From: Phytopythium helicoides
Taxonomy: Eukaryota; Oomycota; Peronosporomycetes; Pythiales; Pythiaceae
Assembly: GCA_024867545.1 (NCBI GenBank)
Contig: JANFNE010000003.1
Location: 2,108,001-2,172,000 of the forward strand
DNA length: 64,000 bases
Direction: 5' to 3'
Numbering within the stretch: the first letter of the stretch is position 1; the number at the start of each line of letters is the position of its first letter. A program made the translations under genes and the position numbers. The notes below the pieces were generated by a model. It searched no databases and was not told the origin of the DNA. It saw only the letters and a list, made by a program, of their open reading frames with translations. Shown here piece by piece: positions 11,211-21,943 of this stretch.

Positions 11211-11763
11211 TCACACCAGATGGCCCACCAGCAATGAAGCAGCGCCGCATTATCGTTGAAAGAAAGCTTCAACGGGACAACATGATAGCACAGACGACTC
11301 AACTGGAGCCTTTCATGAAAGCCATTAGAACGTACGCGAAATCGATTGAGTAATAGATTTCGTATGATCCTCCTCCTTCCCAATCGCTAACCTCTTGTTC
11401 ATGCGCCATACATCCCGCAGAAGCAAACTCTTCACCCAATGGAAATACTAATATTTCTTTTCGCGGCGGGGGAGGAATTGCGGATGAAACATTCGCTATT
11501 GGGATCTTTTCAAGTGCTCTACAAATGATTTTTTCACTCATCGAGAAAGAATTGGACAGATTGTGCGGATTAGTAAAGTATATTCAATCGAAGGGTTTGA
11601 CGCTTTTCACAAGAAAAAAAAGTTTGGATGAGAGTGAACCAATCAACTTGGTTTAGAAGTTGATGGAAAGCTGGGGGAGCGTTTCAGCTACACCCTTAAC
11701 TACTGTTTTGGCTCGTAGTGAAATGAGTTGATACCTATATTTGAATCAGCAAACTACTTGATG
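11211..11763. other. Spacer after the RNase H relic
   Basis: A short frame continues to 11353 in another phase but shows no known motif. No gene is supported. Confidence 0.4.
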
Positions 11764-12933
11764 TTAAGTTACCCTCATGGTGGCCACACCATCCAATACG
11801 GCGTCCTCCATCGCCACAAACCAATCCGCAGCCTCTTGCTCAGATTCCCGCGTCACAAAGTCAGCGAACATCTCGAACTGACGGCCGTGCTCCGCTGCAA
11901 TCTCTGCTGTCATGGAGTAACGAGTGCAGAACACGAACTTGGTGCCATTCGCGCTTGCGGATTCGTCTGCATATGACCGAGCCACACCCCATCCATGCTC
12001 GAGAAACTCCGGGCCATTGGGGACATCGTCCAAGCTCACTGACTGCCAGCAAAATACAGCTCGTGCTGCTTCCATGAAGACACGGCCGACCCAGAGGCAT
12101 ATATGCTCGACAGGTTCCTCCTCATCGCTGTCCAATATCAGCATCTTGATTGCAACAGCATCACCAAGTTCCTGCGAGTGAAGTTTGGCAACTGGATTCT
12201 CTTTGGAAAGCATTGCCATGAGGGCGTGGTGAGATGCCGTTACCGCTTCATGCAAAGGGAACGGCACAGTTCTCGACTCCAACATCTCCACATACTCGCG
12301 GTCTTGGTGAGCATCCCATCGACGGTGGACCTCCCATGTGCAAGGCTGACTTGTGGTGGTTGGCCGCTCACACCCACTCAACACAGCGTCCGTGTGCGCA
12401 TACATCGCGTCCAGCTCCTGAGCCATCGAGACAACACGCTGTATTTCCCACGGAGCGACTTGGACTGGTCGCATCGGGTCATTCGGTCGCCGTATCAACG
12501 GACCGGAAGATTCAGCGCGCAATGCCAAACAAGCCTGCTCCAGCTGACGCGCAGCAACTTGCATTCGCGAGATCTGAGACCGTAGCTCGCGATTCAGCAC
12601 CTCGGACCTCACGCGTCGTCTCAGCTGCCGCATCGCCGTTCCTCGCCACCCACCGGTCGGCATGAGCCGGTCGCTTTCCGTCGACTGAATCAGTGAAGCG
12701 AGTCTTGTCTGTAGCTGCACGTGGTCTTGGCGGAGCTGCAGGAGTTCGTCGCGTCGCTTATCTCGGTATCGAGCTCTTCTCTTGCGCGCGAGCTCGCGTC
12801 CGCCGACACTGATGCCTTCTCCTATGCCTTCGCCATCGCCATCGCCATCGCTGGTGCTAGAGCTGCCGTTAGGTGTCGTGGCGTGCTCATCGACACCCAG
12901 CAACTCCCACAGGTCCGAAATCGGGAGCTCCAT
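11764..12933 (-). CDS. M96-like bZIP/START-like family protein, group B (389 aa)
   Basis: Intact single exon. ATG 12933 (MELPISDLWEL) is preferred over upstream extensions because it matches group B starts. The acidic linker is longer than in the neighbour, with a Gly/Asp-rich imperfect repeat (about 30-48). From the basic stretch RKRRARYRDKRRDEL to MLESRTVPFP it is nearly identical to the 8710-9870 gene; the termini and the segment after VPF differ clearly. This mosaic suggests gene conversion between the two copies. The C-terminal domain keeps FCWQSVSLDD, EHGWGVARS and FCTRYSM. No sign of damage. Confidence 0.87.
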   Translation of the reverse strand: MELPISDLWELLGVDEHATTPNGSSSTSDGDGDGEGIGEGISVGGRELARKRRARYRDKRRDELLQLRQDHVQLQTRLASLIQSTESDRLMPTGGWRGTAMRQLRRRVRSEVLNRELRSQISRMQVAARQLEQACLALRAESSGPLIRRPNDPMRPVQVAPWEIQRVVSMAQELDAMYAHTDAVLSGCERPTTTSQPCTWEVHRRWDAHQDREYVEMLESRTVPFPLHEAVTASHHALMAMLSKENPVAKLHSQELGDAVAIKMLILDSDEEEPVEHICLWVGRVFMEAARAVFCWQSVSLDDVPNGPEFLEHGWGVARSYADESASANGTKFVFCTRYSMTAEIAAEHGRQFEMFADFVTRESEQEAADWFVAMEDAVLDGVATMRVT

Positions 12934-13722
12934 GGGACTCAGCGTGGACCTAAATTGAGATTTGATTTGCTTGGAACAGCACAGGAGGGTCAGACAGAGG
13001 GAGAGGTGATGACCAGCATTCTGCTGTGGTCTCTTGACAAGCAAGGCAGCCCACAGCCGCCGCTGTCGCGTGTTTGCTGCGCGATGACATGATTGCGGAC
13101 TGTCGACTTTTGCAGATCACTTGAGAGGAGTGGCATCTCATGGACGAGTTCTTTAGAGATGGGGGCCTTCTGCAACAGAACATCGATGTCGACGTCGGAT
13201 CAACGTGATGGCGATGCCCGCACCAGACACTTCCAGATGCCACTGGCATGCTTGCTTCAGTGAAAAATCGCAGCAGTGCCAAGTACGCACACGAAGACCT
13301 ATTTTCAGCTGGATTTTCCTCGGTGGACGTCGAACGCTGCACTTTATGGGATTGGGAATTGCCTTAGCGTGCGGGGATGCACGTTCCATCGTGAACTTTT
13401 TGAGAGGAAAGGCAGCATGTATGTTGATGAGCACTGGCATTTCGATCATGAGGTTCCTGCCTTTCCACGTAATCGGCATGTAAAAGTGCAAGCAACCATG
13501 AAATGGAGACCTTTGTTCACTCGACTTCCGAAATATGCCAAGCACATTCGCCACTTCCACGCTAACATTGACACCGGGGTTTACCACTATCCAACTGAGC
13601 TTTGAAAGCTTTGGTATTACTAGCTCAGGAGTAATGACGACGGGGAAGTTGAGAGCCTGAGGAGAAGTAGCCCGAAGAGGAATTAACGACTGTCAAATCG
13701 AGATACATGCACTTGAGTGCTG
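12934..13722. other. Spacer with one CTGGATTTTC motif
   Basis: CTGGATTTTC at 13309 lies 376 bp upstream of the 12933 start, close to the distance seen for the far copies in front of the 5398 and 7446 genes. Open frames of 90-144 codons on both strands overlap here but look non-coding. Confidence 0.45.
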
Positions 13723-14883
13723 TCAGCTAACTCTCATCGAGCTGACACCATCCAAAATGGCATCTTCCATCACCTCGAGCCAGTCTGCAGCCTCTTGCTC
13801 GGGTGCATGTGTCATGAAGTCGGCAAACATTTCGAACTGACGGCCGCTCTCGGACGGTAAAAGCGACACGGAAGCCGAGGGTGCCATCGAGAATCGAGTG
13901 CAGAACACGAACTTGGTACCGTTGAAACTCGTCAACTCGTCAGAAACTGGTCGAGCCTCGCCCCACCCATGGCCGAGGAACTCGGGTGCGTTTGGGGTGT
14001 TGTCCATGCTCACTGACTGCCAGCAAAATACAGCTCGTCCAGCCTCCATGAATACACGACCGACCCAGAGATACAGCTGCTCCACACGCTCACCCTCCTC
14101 ACCGCTAATGATGAGCATCTTGATAGCAGTGGCATCACCAAGCTCCTGACAATCGATTTGGGAAACAGGGTTCTCTTTGGAGAGCATTAGCATAATTGCC
14201 TGTTGCGCTGCTGCCACTGCGTCTTGGAATGGAAACGGCACAGCCCTCGACTCGAGTATCTCCACATACTCGTGGTCTTGGTGAGCATCCCATCGACGGT
14301 GTGCCTCCCACGTGCATGGCTTAGCTGCTGACGTTGACCGCTCGCACCCACTCAGCACCGAGTTCGCGAGTACATACATGGCTTCTAGTTCTTCGGCCAT
14401 CGAGACGACACGGTGTACTTCCCACGGAGCGACTTGAACTGGTCCCATCGGGCCACTTGGTCGCCGTGCCAAAGGACTGGGAGACTGCGCGTGCAGTGCG
14501 ATACAAGCGCGTTCCAATCGACGTGCAGTGGCTTGCATACGCGCGACCTGAGACCGCAGCTCGCGGTTCAGCACCTCAGACCTTAAATGTCGTCTCAACT
14601 GACGCATCGCCGTCCCTCGCCACCCACCGAGCGGCATCATCCCGTCGCTCTCTATCGACCGAAGCAGCGTCGAGAGCCGCGCCTGTAGTGCCACGTGATC
14701 TTGGCGAAGCTGGACGATTTCATCACGACGCTTGTCTCGGTATCGAGCTCGTCGACTGCGCACCCTCTCGCGTGCTTCGTCGCCGTCGCCATCGCCGTCT
14801 CCATCGCTGGTGCTTCCATCAAGCGTCGTGATGTTGTCTTCGACCACCAGTAGCTCACACAGATCCGACACGGACAGCTCCAT
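13723..14883 (-). CDS. M96-like bZIP/START-like family protein, group B (386 aa)
   Basis: Intact single exon. ATG 14883 (MELSVSDLCEL) aligns with the other group B starts; ATG 14904 in the same frame would add seven residues. The DLW motif here reads DLC. The basic region RSRRARYRDKRRDEIVQLR is followed by a leucine coil and GWRGTAMRQLRRHLRSE. A short insertion (SMAPSASVSLLPSESG) extends the loop after FCTRFSM compared with the copies at 8710 and 11764 and resembles the loop of the 16447 gene. It is clearly older than the 8710/11764 pair. Confidence 0.86.
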   Translation of the reverse strand: MELSVSDLCELLVVEDNITTLDGSTSDGDGDGDGDEARERVRSRRARYRDKRRDEIVQLRQDHVALQARLSTLLRSIESDGMMPLGGWRGTAMRQLRRHLRSEVLNRELRSQVARMQATARRLERACIALHAQSPSPLARRPSGPMGPVQVAPWEVHRVVSMAEELEAMYVLANSVLSGCERSTSAAKPCTWEAHRRWDAHQDHEYVEILESRAVPFPFQDAVAAAQQAIMLMLSKENPVSQIDCQELGDATAIKMLIISGEEGERVEQLYLWVGRVFMEAGRAVFCWQSVSMDNTPNAPEFLGHGWGEARPVSDELTSFNGTKFVFCTRFSMAPSASVSLLPSESGRQFEMFADFMTHAPEQEAADWLEVMEDAILDGVSSMRVS

Positions 14884-16446
14884 GGCTAAATCGAGGTTGG
14901 CCATTCGAACACCAGGAGCCTCCCAGTCCGTGAGGGTGTCACGTGGGGCTGAATCAAGATTTGCTCAGAATGACGGAACGGCGGCGAGGAGCAGCAGCGG
15001 TACAGTAGGTCAAAGGAGGGGGACAAGCAAGCACGAGAGAGAGAGAGAGAGAGAGGGATCAAACAACACCTGCTGATGGTTGACTTGACAATTAGAACCT
15101 TGGTTCCCAACTCGTATCTTACGACATAAGTACATGAACTGCAAGCGATAGTCTTTGCATGCATGCTTTGTTTCTCATGAGTGCCAGGAGCCCAGCAAGC
15201 AGCAGAGCGTCATGAGGACAGCCAAGGCGACTCAAAGACGCTGCTAGATTCCTCGGTCGCGTAGAAGGCTTGCCGAGAGCTCATTGGTTGTGTCGTGGAT
15301 GCCAACGCACAGGTTTGCAAGCCTGCATCTTCGCTCTGCCGCTTGCGACCGTTCTTCCATGCAACACAAGTGTCGAGTCCTGGCTGCTCGCATGAACGAT
15401 AGAGGCAGGAGGATGGAGTTCATCTGACTTTGAATTCATTTCGCAAGTGAAAAGGGAGGGATGTCACGAAAGCTGGAGGACTTCAACTTGCGCTCTCGGC
15501 ATTCGACTCGCATGGTGCTTTTCCCCTCAGTCGTGAATTTGCAAGATGGAGTCCAAGCGGCCGCATTTCCCGGCTCATGATCCAGGGCCACGCAGCTCCG
15601 AGCAGCCGGATTCCCCCGACGACGACATCGACGACCGGGAGCGACGCTGCTCAACTCGACGCGACCTATTCGGCTGGCTTTTGCGGTGACACCCAGCCTG
15701 TGAAGCTCGCCTATCCTCTTTTCCGCGGCCAGATGTCTCGGCGAATCTTGCACTGTCAGACCCAGTCGAAGCAACTTGCTTCAAGCAAGGTGAACCACCC
15801 GAGTCATCGACAACGCCGTGTTGATTCAGTAGGTGTCCCCCACCGGAGCGCGGACCCACGGAGGAAGGCCATTGCGAGCAGGCGACAGGCGTTTCGCCTC
15901 GGCGCTAGCTGCGCAGGACGCGTCGACATCAAGAACAACTCCAATATCGTGGTGGCGAAGGAACACCACCACACGGTATCCAGTCTACGCTGTGGACTCA
16001 GTGTAGGGTATGCTGGGAGTCCCGTATAGCTCTAGTGGAGAGGGCAGAGGGTAGGAACCTCGGTGAAACAGGGGCTAGAACTGGATTTTCTTTACTGAGC
16101 TCCTGGCAGGGACTGGTTTGCCTCCACGTGTTTCATCTTTACCACCACATTACAATCAGCTTCTTTGTGCTGAAAGCGTGCTGCAGCTTGGATCTCCACC
16201 CGAAGGCGAGAAGCAATGTTGACCATTATAGTCCCCATTCGGATCCACGAGGAGTGAGTTGTTGAAAGTCTTCTTTCCTCTCCCATGATGACATCGGATG
16301 TGAGTCGAGTGACCAACAGCTATTGCACGAAGGTCGTCTTGCGTCAAATTATTCAGCATACGTTAATGCCATGCTTCCACAGAGCAAAGCGCCTTGGAAG
16401 GCTAAAGGCATGCAGTCTTAGCATTAATATCTCGGCTTGTCCAAAG
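14884..16446. other. Long spacer with a GA microsatellite and one CTGGATTTTC motif
   Basis: A (GA)n run lies at about 15034-15055. CTGGATTTTC occurs at 16081. Frames near 15436-16029 on both strands are GC-biased and unconvincing. I see no RNA gene. Confidence 0.45.
15034..15055. repeat. GA dinucleotide microsatellite
   Basis: About eleven GA units in a row. It lies 151 bp upstream of the 14883 start. Confidence 0.9.
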
Positions 16447-17595
16447 TCAGTTTACCTTCAACGAGCCCACACCGTCAAGTACTGCGTCTTCCATCGCCTC
16501 AAGCCAGTCGGCAGCCTCTTGATCGGGCTGTTGTGTCACGAAGTCAGCGAATTTCTCGAACAACCGGCCGTGCTCGGAGGGCATTGGCTGTAAGTTGACT
16601 CCGGGAGCCATGGAATACCGCGTGCTGAACACGAACTTGGTTCCGTTGGAACTCGTCGATTCGTCTGCAACTGACTGAGCGATACCCCAGCCATGCTCGT
16701 GGAATTCGGGACCTCTGCGGTTGCAATCCACGCTCACAGACTGCCAGCAGAGCACGTATCGACCGGACTCTGTGAAAACGCGGCCAACCCAGAGACACTG
16801 CTGCTCGACTGGATGTCCATATGCGCTCTCCTGGAGAACGACAAACTTGAAGGCTGTGGCTCCCGATAGGTCTTTCGGGTCGAATATGGCCACGGGGTGT
16901 TCTTTGGTCAACGTCGACATGAGAGCTTTCTGTGCCGCCACCACCGCTTCATTCAACGAGAATGGAACAGCTCTCGACTCGAGCAGCTCGACGTATTCGC
17001 GGTCTTGGTGTGGGTCCCACCGCCGATGCACCTCCCACGTACACGGCTTATCCGCCGTCGTCGGTCGCTCACACCCATCGAGCACAGTGTCTTTGAGCCC
17101 GTACATGGCTACGAGCTCCTTCGCCATGGTAGTGAGTCTGCTGAGATCCATCGGGTTGACCTGAACCGGCCGCATCGGATCTCGCGGTTGCCGTATCAGC
17201 TTAGCCGGCGCGTGAACTCTCAATGCAAGGCACGCGCGCTCCAGTTGTTTGGCAGCCAGGTGCAGGCGCATGACCTGCGCGCGCAGCTCGCGGTTGGTGG
17301 CCTCCGACTTTGCGCGGCGTCTCAGCTGGCGTACTGCAGCTCCTCGCCAGCCGCCAGTCGGCATGAGCTGGTCGGCGTGGGCTGGTTGCAGCAAGGCAGA
17401 CAGCGACGCCTCGAGTGCGGCTCGGTCGGCTCGCAGCTGCGTGAGCTCGTCTCGGCGCTTGACTCGGTGGCGAGCGCGGCGTTGACGCGCCTGCTCTCGC
17501 TCTCGCTCGTCGTCGGTCAAGTCGGCGGAGGGGGAGGTGGCGCCGGCATCGTCGGCTACCAGTAGCGTCCATAGGTCCAAAGGGGCCAGCTCCAT
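16447..17595 (-). CDS. M96-like bZIP/START-like family protein, group B (382 aa)
   Basis: Intact single exon with ATG 17595 (MELAPLDLWTLL). Basic stretch RQRRARHRVKRRDELTQLR, then Ala-rich coil, then GWRGAAVRQLRRRAKSE. The middle has LDGCERPTT and HRRWDPHQDREYVELLES, and the C-terminal domain LCWQSVSVD, EHGWGIAQS and FSTRYSM. Codon use is more GC-rich than in group A. It is the last group B copy before the Crypton-like insertion; the next family genes resume at 21944, so the element may have split one tandem block. Confidence 0.87.
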   Translation of the reverse strand: MELAPLDLWTLLVADDAGATSPSADLTDDEREREQARQRRARHRVKRRDELTQLRADRAALEASLSALLQPAHADQLMPTGGWRGAAVRQLRRRAKSEATNRELRAQVMRLHLAAKQLERACLALRVHAPAKLIRQPRDPMRPVQVNPMDLSRLTTMAKELVAMYGLKDTVLDGCERPTTADKPCTWEVHRRWDPHQDREYVELLESRAVPFSLNEAVVAAQKALMSTLTKEHPVAIFDPKDLSGATAFKFVVLQESAYGHPVEQQCLWVGRVFTESGRYVLCWQSVSVDCNRRGPEFHEHGWGIAQSVADESTSSNGTKFVFSTRYSMAPGVNLQPMPSEHGRLFEKFADFVTQQPDQEAADWLEAMEDAVLDGVGSLKVN

Positions 17596-18331
17596 TGTCG
17601 GCAGAGCCTTGGAAGGTGCGGGGACTTGATCGTTAGTAGATGAAAGTCGGAGTGAACGCTAGTCGAACGCTATCGTCACGAGGGACCTGCTAACCTGGCT
17701 GCTTAGGTGTAGGGTTTAAGGAAGTATCAAAAAATGGAAGTTTGGCAAACAGTTGTTATAGACGTGTTATGGGGAGCCGGTGGGAAGACACCAACGTTGG
17801 TCCTAATAAGAGGCTAATGTGGCTGTGATAAAATAAAGGCAGAGCCCATCCCGCGAATGAACAACAGAGACTCGTGCAGTGCCGGCCGGTGGGGCAGACA
17901 TGGAGATCGTTCGAGAGCGGGTTGTCGCCAAAAGAGGATCGTGCAGGACGCATGATGCCAATAAAGTGATGGTACAGGCTGAAAACCAGGGCGGAATACA
18001 TGGTCCTGCACATTGGTGCAAACACGGCGGCGATGCAGCCAACACGATTGCGAATTGTGCCAGCTTGGGAAACTACTAGAAATAGCATTTGAGGAGCAAC
18101 TAGAAATCTGCAGGCATCGCAGCCGTTAATCAAACATTACTCCCGAGTACACAACTCGCATCCATTGGTCTCATGAAATCTTGGCTTCAACAATTGGTTA
18201 TTGGAAGCACGCCACTTTTGTCGTTGACGATGATTGCGCTGCGATGTCTCCATTTACGGGCGCGTTGGTCCCGTATCTAAGCGGCTACGTTAGTCAGCCC
18301 AAAGGATTGCAGCCTCGCATCCTCCACGTAC
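17596..18331. other. Spacer before the Crypton-like element
   Basis: Frames on both strands of 65-125 codons overlap one another and match nothing. A frame at 18181-18381 could be a decayed N-terminal part of the recombinase, but nothing in it proves this. Confidence 0.4.
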
Positions 18332-20663
18332 ATGATCAGCTGGATTGCGCTGAGCACCCAACTGCTGGGACAGGAGCATGAGAACAGATTTGTAGCGGTG
18401 GCGCACTCCACGATAGGTACGCCTGACCTCAAGATCCTCGACGAGAAATTTTGCTGGCAAGGACAGCAAATCCAGCTTCTACGATTCAAGTTTTCTAATC
18501 ACGACCAATATTGGTTCTCATCGAAGCTCCCGGTGGTAATCTGCTGCGAAATCGCAACCTCTCGTTCCTCTAATCCCGTCGGCTGGGCATTGCCACAACC
18601 AGAACAATCCCATTGGAGTTGTGCTAAATCCGGTGCTGGTTTCAGGCATGTTGCAAAAGGATTGTCATTGAACAATTTGGAAGCAAAAGATGTGACTAAG
18701 GAGCTGTTTGGAAAGCTACTATCGTTTCTATTCAATGATGCAGGTATTCATTGGCAAACTTCGATGTGTTATCTAAGCTCAATTAAACGACAACTTGAGG
18801 AATCAACAGGAACCAATCTGTTCCGAGCTGATCCTGATTGGTACAAGCGCTGCCGACGTCATTTACAAAAACAATATCTTATGCTCTCGATATCTACAGG
18901 CAAAAAGTTGAAAGAGCAAGCACCAACAATGACTTTTGATGATTTGAGATCTATATCCACAATTTTGTTTCTTAAAAATGACAGCAAAAGCTTGCTGGAC
19001 CGAACCCTACTCAACAACCAATGGCTTGCAATAGGCCGGAGCTCAGACGTTGGATCGATCCATTTTTCGGATCTCCATTGGCACGGAAGCTACTTCTTGA
19101 TCGACTTGACACGGTACAAATGCATTCAGCATCACTTTCATTTACCAATGAAACAAAAAAACTAATATGTTTATTTGTCGCTTAGAATTAAAGTTCGCCA
19201 ACAGCAGAGCATCTCGATATTTTGCTCTCCAAAATGTTGGAGCGTCGATCCATTTCATGCACTGGCATCTCAATTGCTAGTTGATCCATACAACTCGTCA
19301 CCAAAAGTATTTTCCCAAATCACTGCCTCGAATACGGATGCTCACGTGGCTGCTTACATAAATCGAGTCCTCAAATCGGTGTATGAATTTGACCATGAAG
19401 CTGCATTGACTAAAAATTTACAGTCTCACTCAGCAAGGCGTGGTGGTGCTGCATATGCGAGCTCTAACGCAAGTGTGAACTTATCAGATTTGGCGCATCG
19501 TGGTCTTTGGAGTATGGATGGGTTCGCCACTTTGCTTGAATACATATCGCCAACCTCTGCCAGTGACCAAAATGTTGCAAAAGTTCTTGGAGGATGGACT
19601 GACACAAAACAGGCTGGCCACCCACCGAGTCTTGCTTGTTTTGAAATGGAAGCCTATCAAATGTACACTAGAGTCAATGAGTTTGCCAAGACACTTAGGC
19701 TTCGTCATTTCTCTAGAGTAGGGCCAAAAGGTTTTGCTGACTGTCTCACTGCTACGCTACTGATGTACTATCGAGATACTCTAGAACTTGCTCCTCATCA
19801 CATTCTACACCAAGAGCTAGAGCATGTGCACGCCATGTTACCACAGACTCGCTCTTGTCGTGATGAACTTCTTGATTGGGGTCGAGTGATCAGAAAACGG
19901 TTCACCACTGAAAACATCCTGTCGCTGCCAGTTCATGTTGTTAGAGAGGGTTTATCAGCAGAAGAACAAGCAGAGCAGTTTGTAGGTGTGCACACCTTCG
20001 ACGAGACTCTCCAGCGACTGCTCACAGGCTATCAGCAACTTGCAACAGCAAACGAGGAGCTTAAATCTCTTGTTCATCGAGTCCTTGATCGCCTCGACAG
20101 CTTAAACAGCAGCAATAATCCTAACCAGATGAGAGCTGGTTGTCATCATGCTGCCGTAGTCACACCACTTCCAAGTATCTCAAACGACACAGTATCTCCT
20201 GGAGCAATTCAACTTCGCGCCCCTCGTGTTGGCCAAAGCTGGCCATCAAGCCTGGCTAACTTGAAAGGCAAAAAACTTTCCGACTTTCTATTGCAGTATA
20301 TGCTCGAGGGCCTCGGCTCGCTTCCAAAAAAATCCCACCCATCGTGCACAGAAAGAATGCTTGAGAGCAATCGAAATAGCCGCTGTAGTAGCCGATTTCA
20401 GTACCATACCTCCTGTTCCACCGACGACACAAGCGGCTGCCCGATTGGAATGGGTTTCTGCTATGCAGCGTATGGCCATTGCATGTGAAACGATATTAGT
20501 CAATGGATTTGCAGAGGCTGCATCAAACGCTGGCGCACAGCGTAAGCGCCTTCGCTCTGGAACACTTACTGGGATTGTAAAGGCATGGGGGAAACTATCG
20601 TCTCATGAGCGAGCTGCATTTCGCGCTAGCCGACGCGTCCGGTTCATCCCACCTCGAACCTAG
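18332..20663 (+). mobile_element. Crypton-like tyrosine-recombinase element (ends not determined)
   Basis: The region is defined by its recombinase gene only. Cryptons carry no terminal inverted repeats, and the direct repeats at their ends are too short to find by eye, so true borders are unknown. It lies between two group B family genes and its base composition is richer in A and T than theirs, as expected for an insertion. Confidence 0.65.
18332..20663 (+). pseudogene. Crypton-type tyrosine recombinase, one intron and one frameshift
   Basis: The protein shows the tyrosine-recombinase constellation: an Arg in LAIGRSSDVGSIHF, a Lys in LTRIKVRQQQ, the box HSARRGG (H-x2-R), HRGLW and then Tyr in LLEYI. 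An apparent stop at 19163 is removed by a 72-nt GT-AG intron at 19114-19185, which holds a CTAAT branch-like site and joins IDLTR to IKVRQQQ. Near 20326-20332 a run of seven A's shifts the frame by one; the coding sense continues in the next frame (NPTHRAQKECLRAIEIAAV) to the stop at 20663. The start at 18332 is only the first ATG of the frame. Either a recently dead copy or a homopolymer error. Confidence 0.7.
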
Positions 20664-21943
20664 CTGCACACGAACGCCAAGTGTGAGCACCGTTGGTCTG
20701 CAATCATAGAGTAGTATTTTGCGTTAGACATTGGGTTGCAACCAGATAATGCAGAGTCACCAACCGGCTTCGAGCCATTCAATAGAATAAGGCATGCTCA
20801 AAGCATCCTAAGGACACTGCCGCATTTCCCGCACCTTCAATCCACCCATGCCTGGCTATTAGCGTGCAAAATATACGTACGATGCAAGTCAAGGTGATCC
20901 CCAACCACATTCGTGCCTCTAAGCGCGTGTGGGATCATTGCTCACAGCGAAATGTGCTGTGCCATGGACTGGAACAGCAGGTGGGTCTACACCGCACTGC
21001 ACGCATCTGTGAGTCGTGTGCGGACGAGTGCATGTTATACACGGACACGTACTCGCATCAAGCAGACACAGATCCGTACCATTCGTGCTGCAGAACGCTC
21101 GGCAAAGATCGTTCTAATAGCAACTACGTTCACATAAGAGCTTGTCGTACATTAGTAAGAGCCTGCAGCAGACAGCAAGACGCACAATTACCTTAGGATC
21201 GACCATGGGACTGATCTATAGGTGCACAATAGCGCAATGCTTACTGGTAGTTGCTCATTTGTCTGGCACAAAGCACCACAGACCTGCAAATCTGCGGTTC
21301 ACCACTGTTAGCGCGTTACACACCTGCAAGCGCTCAGTTCACCACCGTGTACACGTCACACACCGTCAAGAGCACGTTCTTGAGGATGACGGCGAGAAGC
21401 AGACCCGAAAGAGCGCGCTGTCGGCGATCTGGGGCGAAGGAGGCAGGCCAAAGGACGAGTGTGCTTGGCCTTGAGCGAGAAGAACGACGAGTGCTTGTGG
21501 TTCTGCCAAACCTAGCGTCTGCCTTCATTTATAGCCAATGATATCGACGAATACGGTGACAGAACGAAGATACACGGGGTACGGTTATCCGTCCATAATT
21601 ATTTCAAGTAATACATGCGTTGCTGGGAATAATCGCTATCTTCGTCAGGAGAATGGCTACAGAATGAATTCCAATTTTGTCTTTACACTTTTGCAAGTCT
21701 TTACCCAAGATGGGCTCAGATTTTGAGGCTTGGGAAGGCACCACTGCGGCAGCTTGCGGTCACCGTCATCACCACCATCGCCAATCGACATTCGACACCG
21801 AGCAATGTACACGCAACATTTCATGACACCATGAGGTTCAGCTTGGAAGCACACCGAAACGGTCTTGTTGACACAAAGTTCGTGTGCACGACAAGCACGG
21901 CAAGTACAAAGTGGGAATCGGTGGAAGGGTCAACGCGACTTTG
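20664..21943. other. Spacer downstream of the recombinase
   Basis: Only short overlapping frames. It may contain the 3' part of the Crypton-like element, but no border is visible. No RNA gene recognised. Confidence 0.4.

Noticed and set aside
13153..13605. Frames of 109-144 codons in the spacer upstream of the 12933 gene
   Set aside because: Both strands open at once and no recognisable domain; the stretch contains the upstream motif and is more likely promoter DNA.
15436..16029. Overlapping 90-150 codon frames as a small gene
   Set aside because: Open in several phases on both strands because of GC bias, with no motif or homologous copy in neighbouring spacers.
19163..19165. Stop codon in the Crypton recombinase taken as a nonsense mutation
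   Set aside because: It lies inside a good 72-nt GT-AG intron whose removal restores the conserved Lys context.
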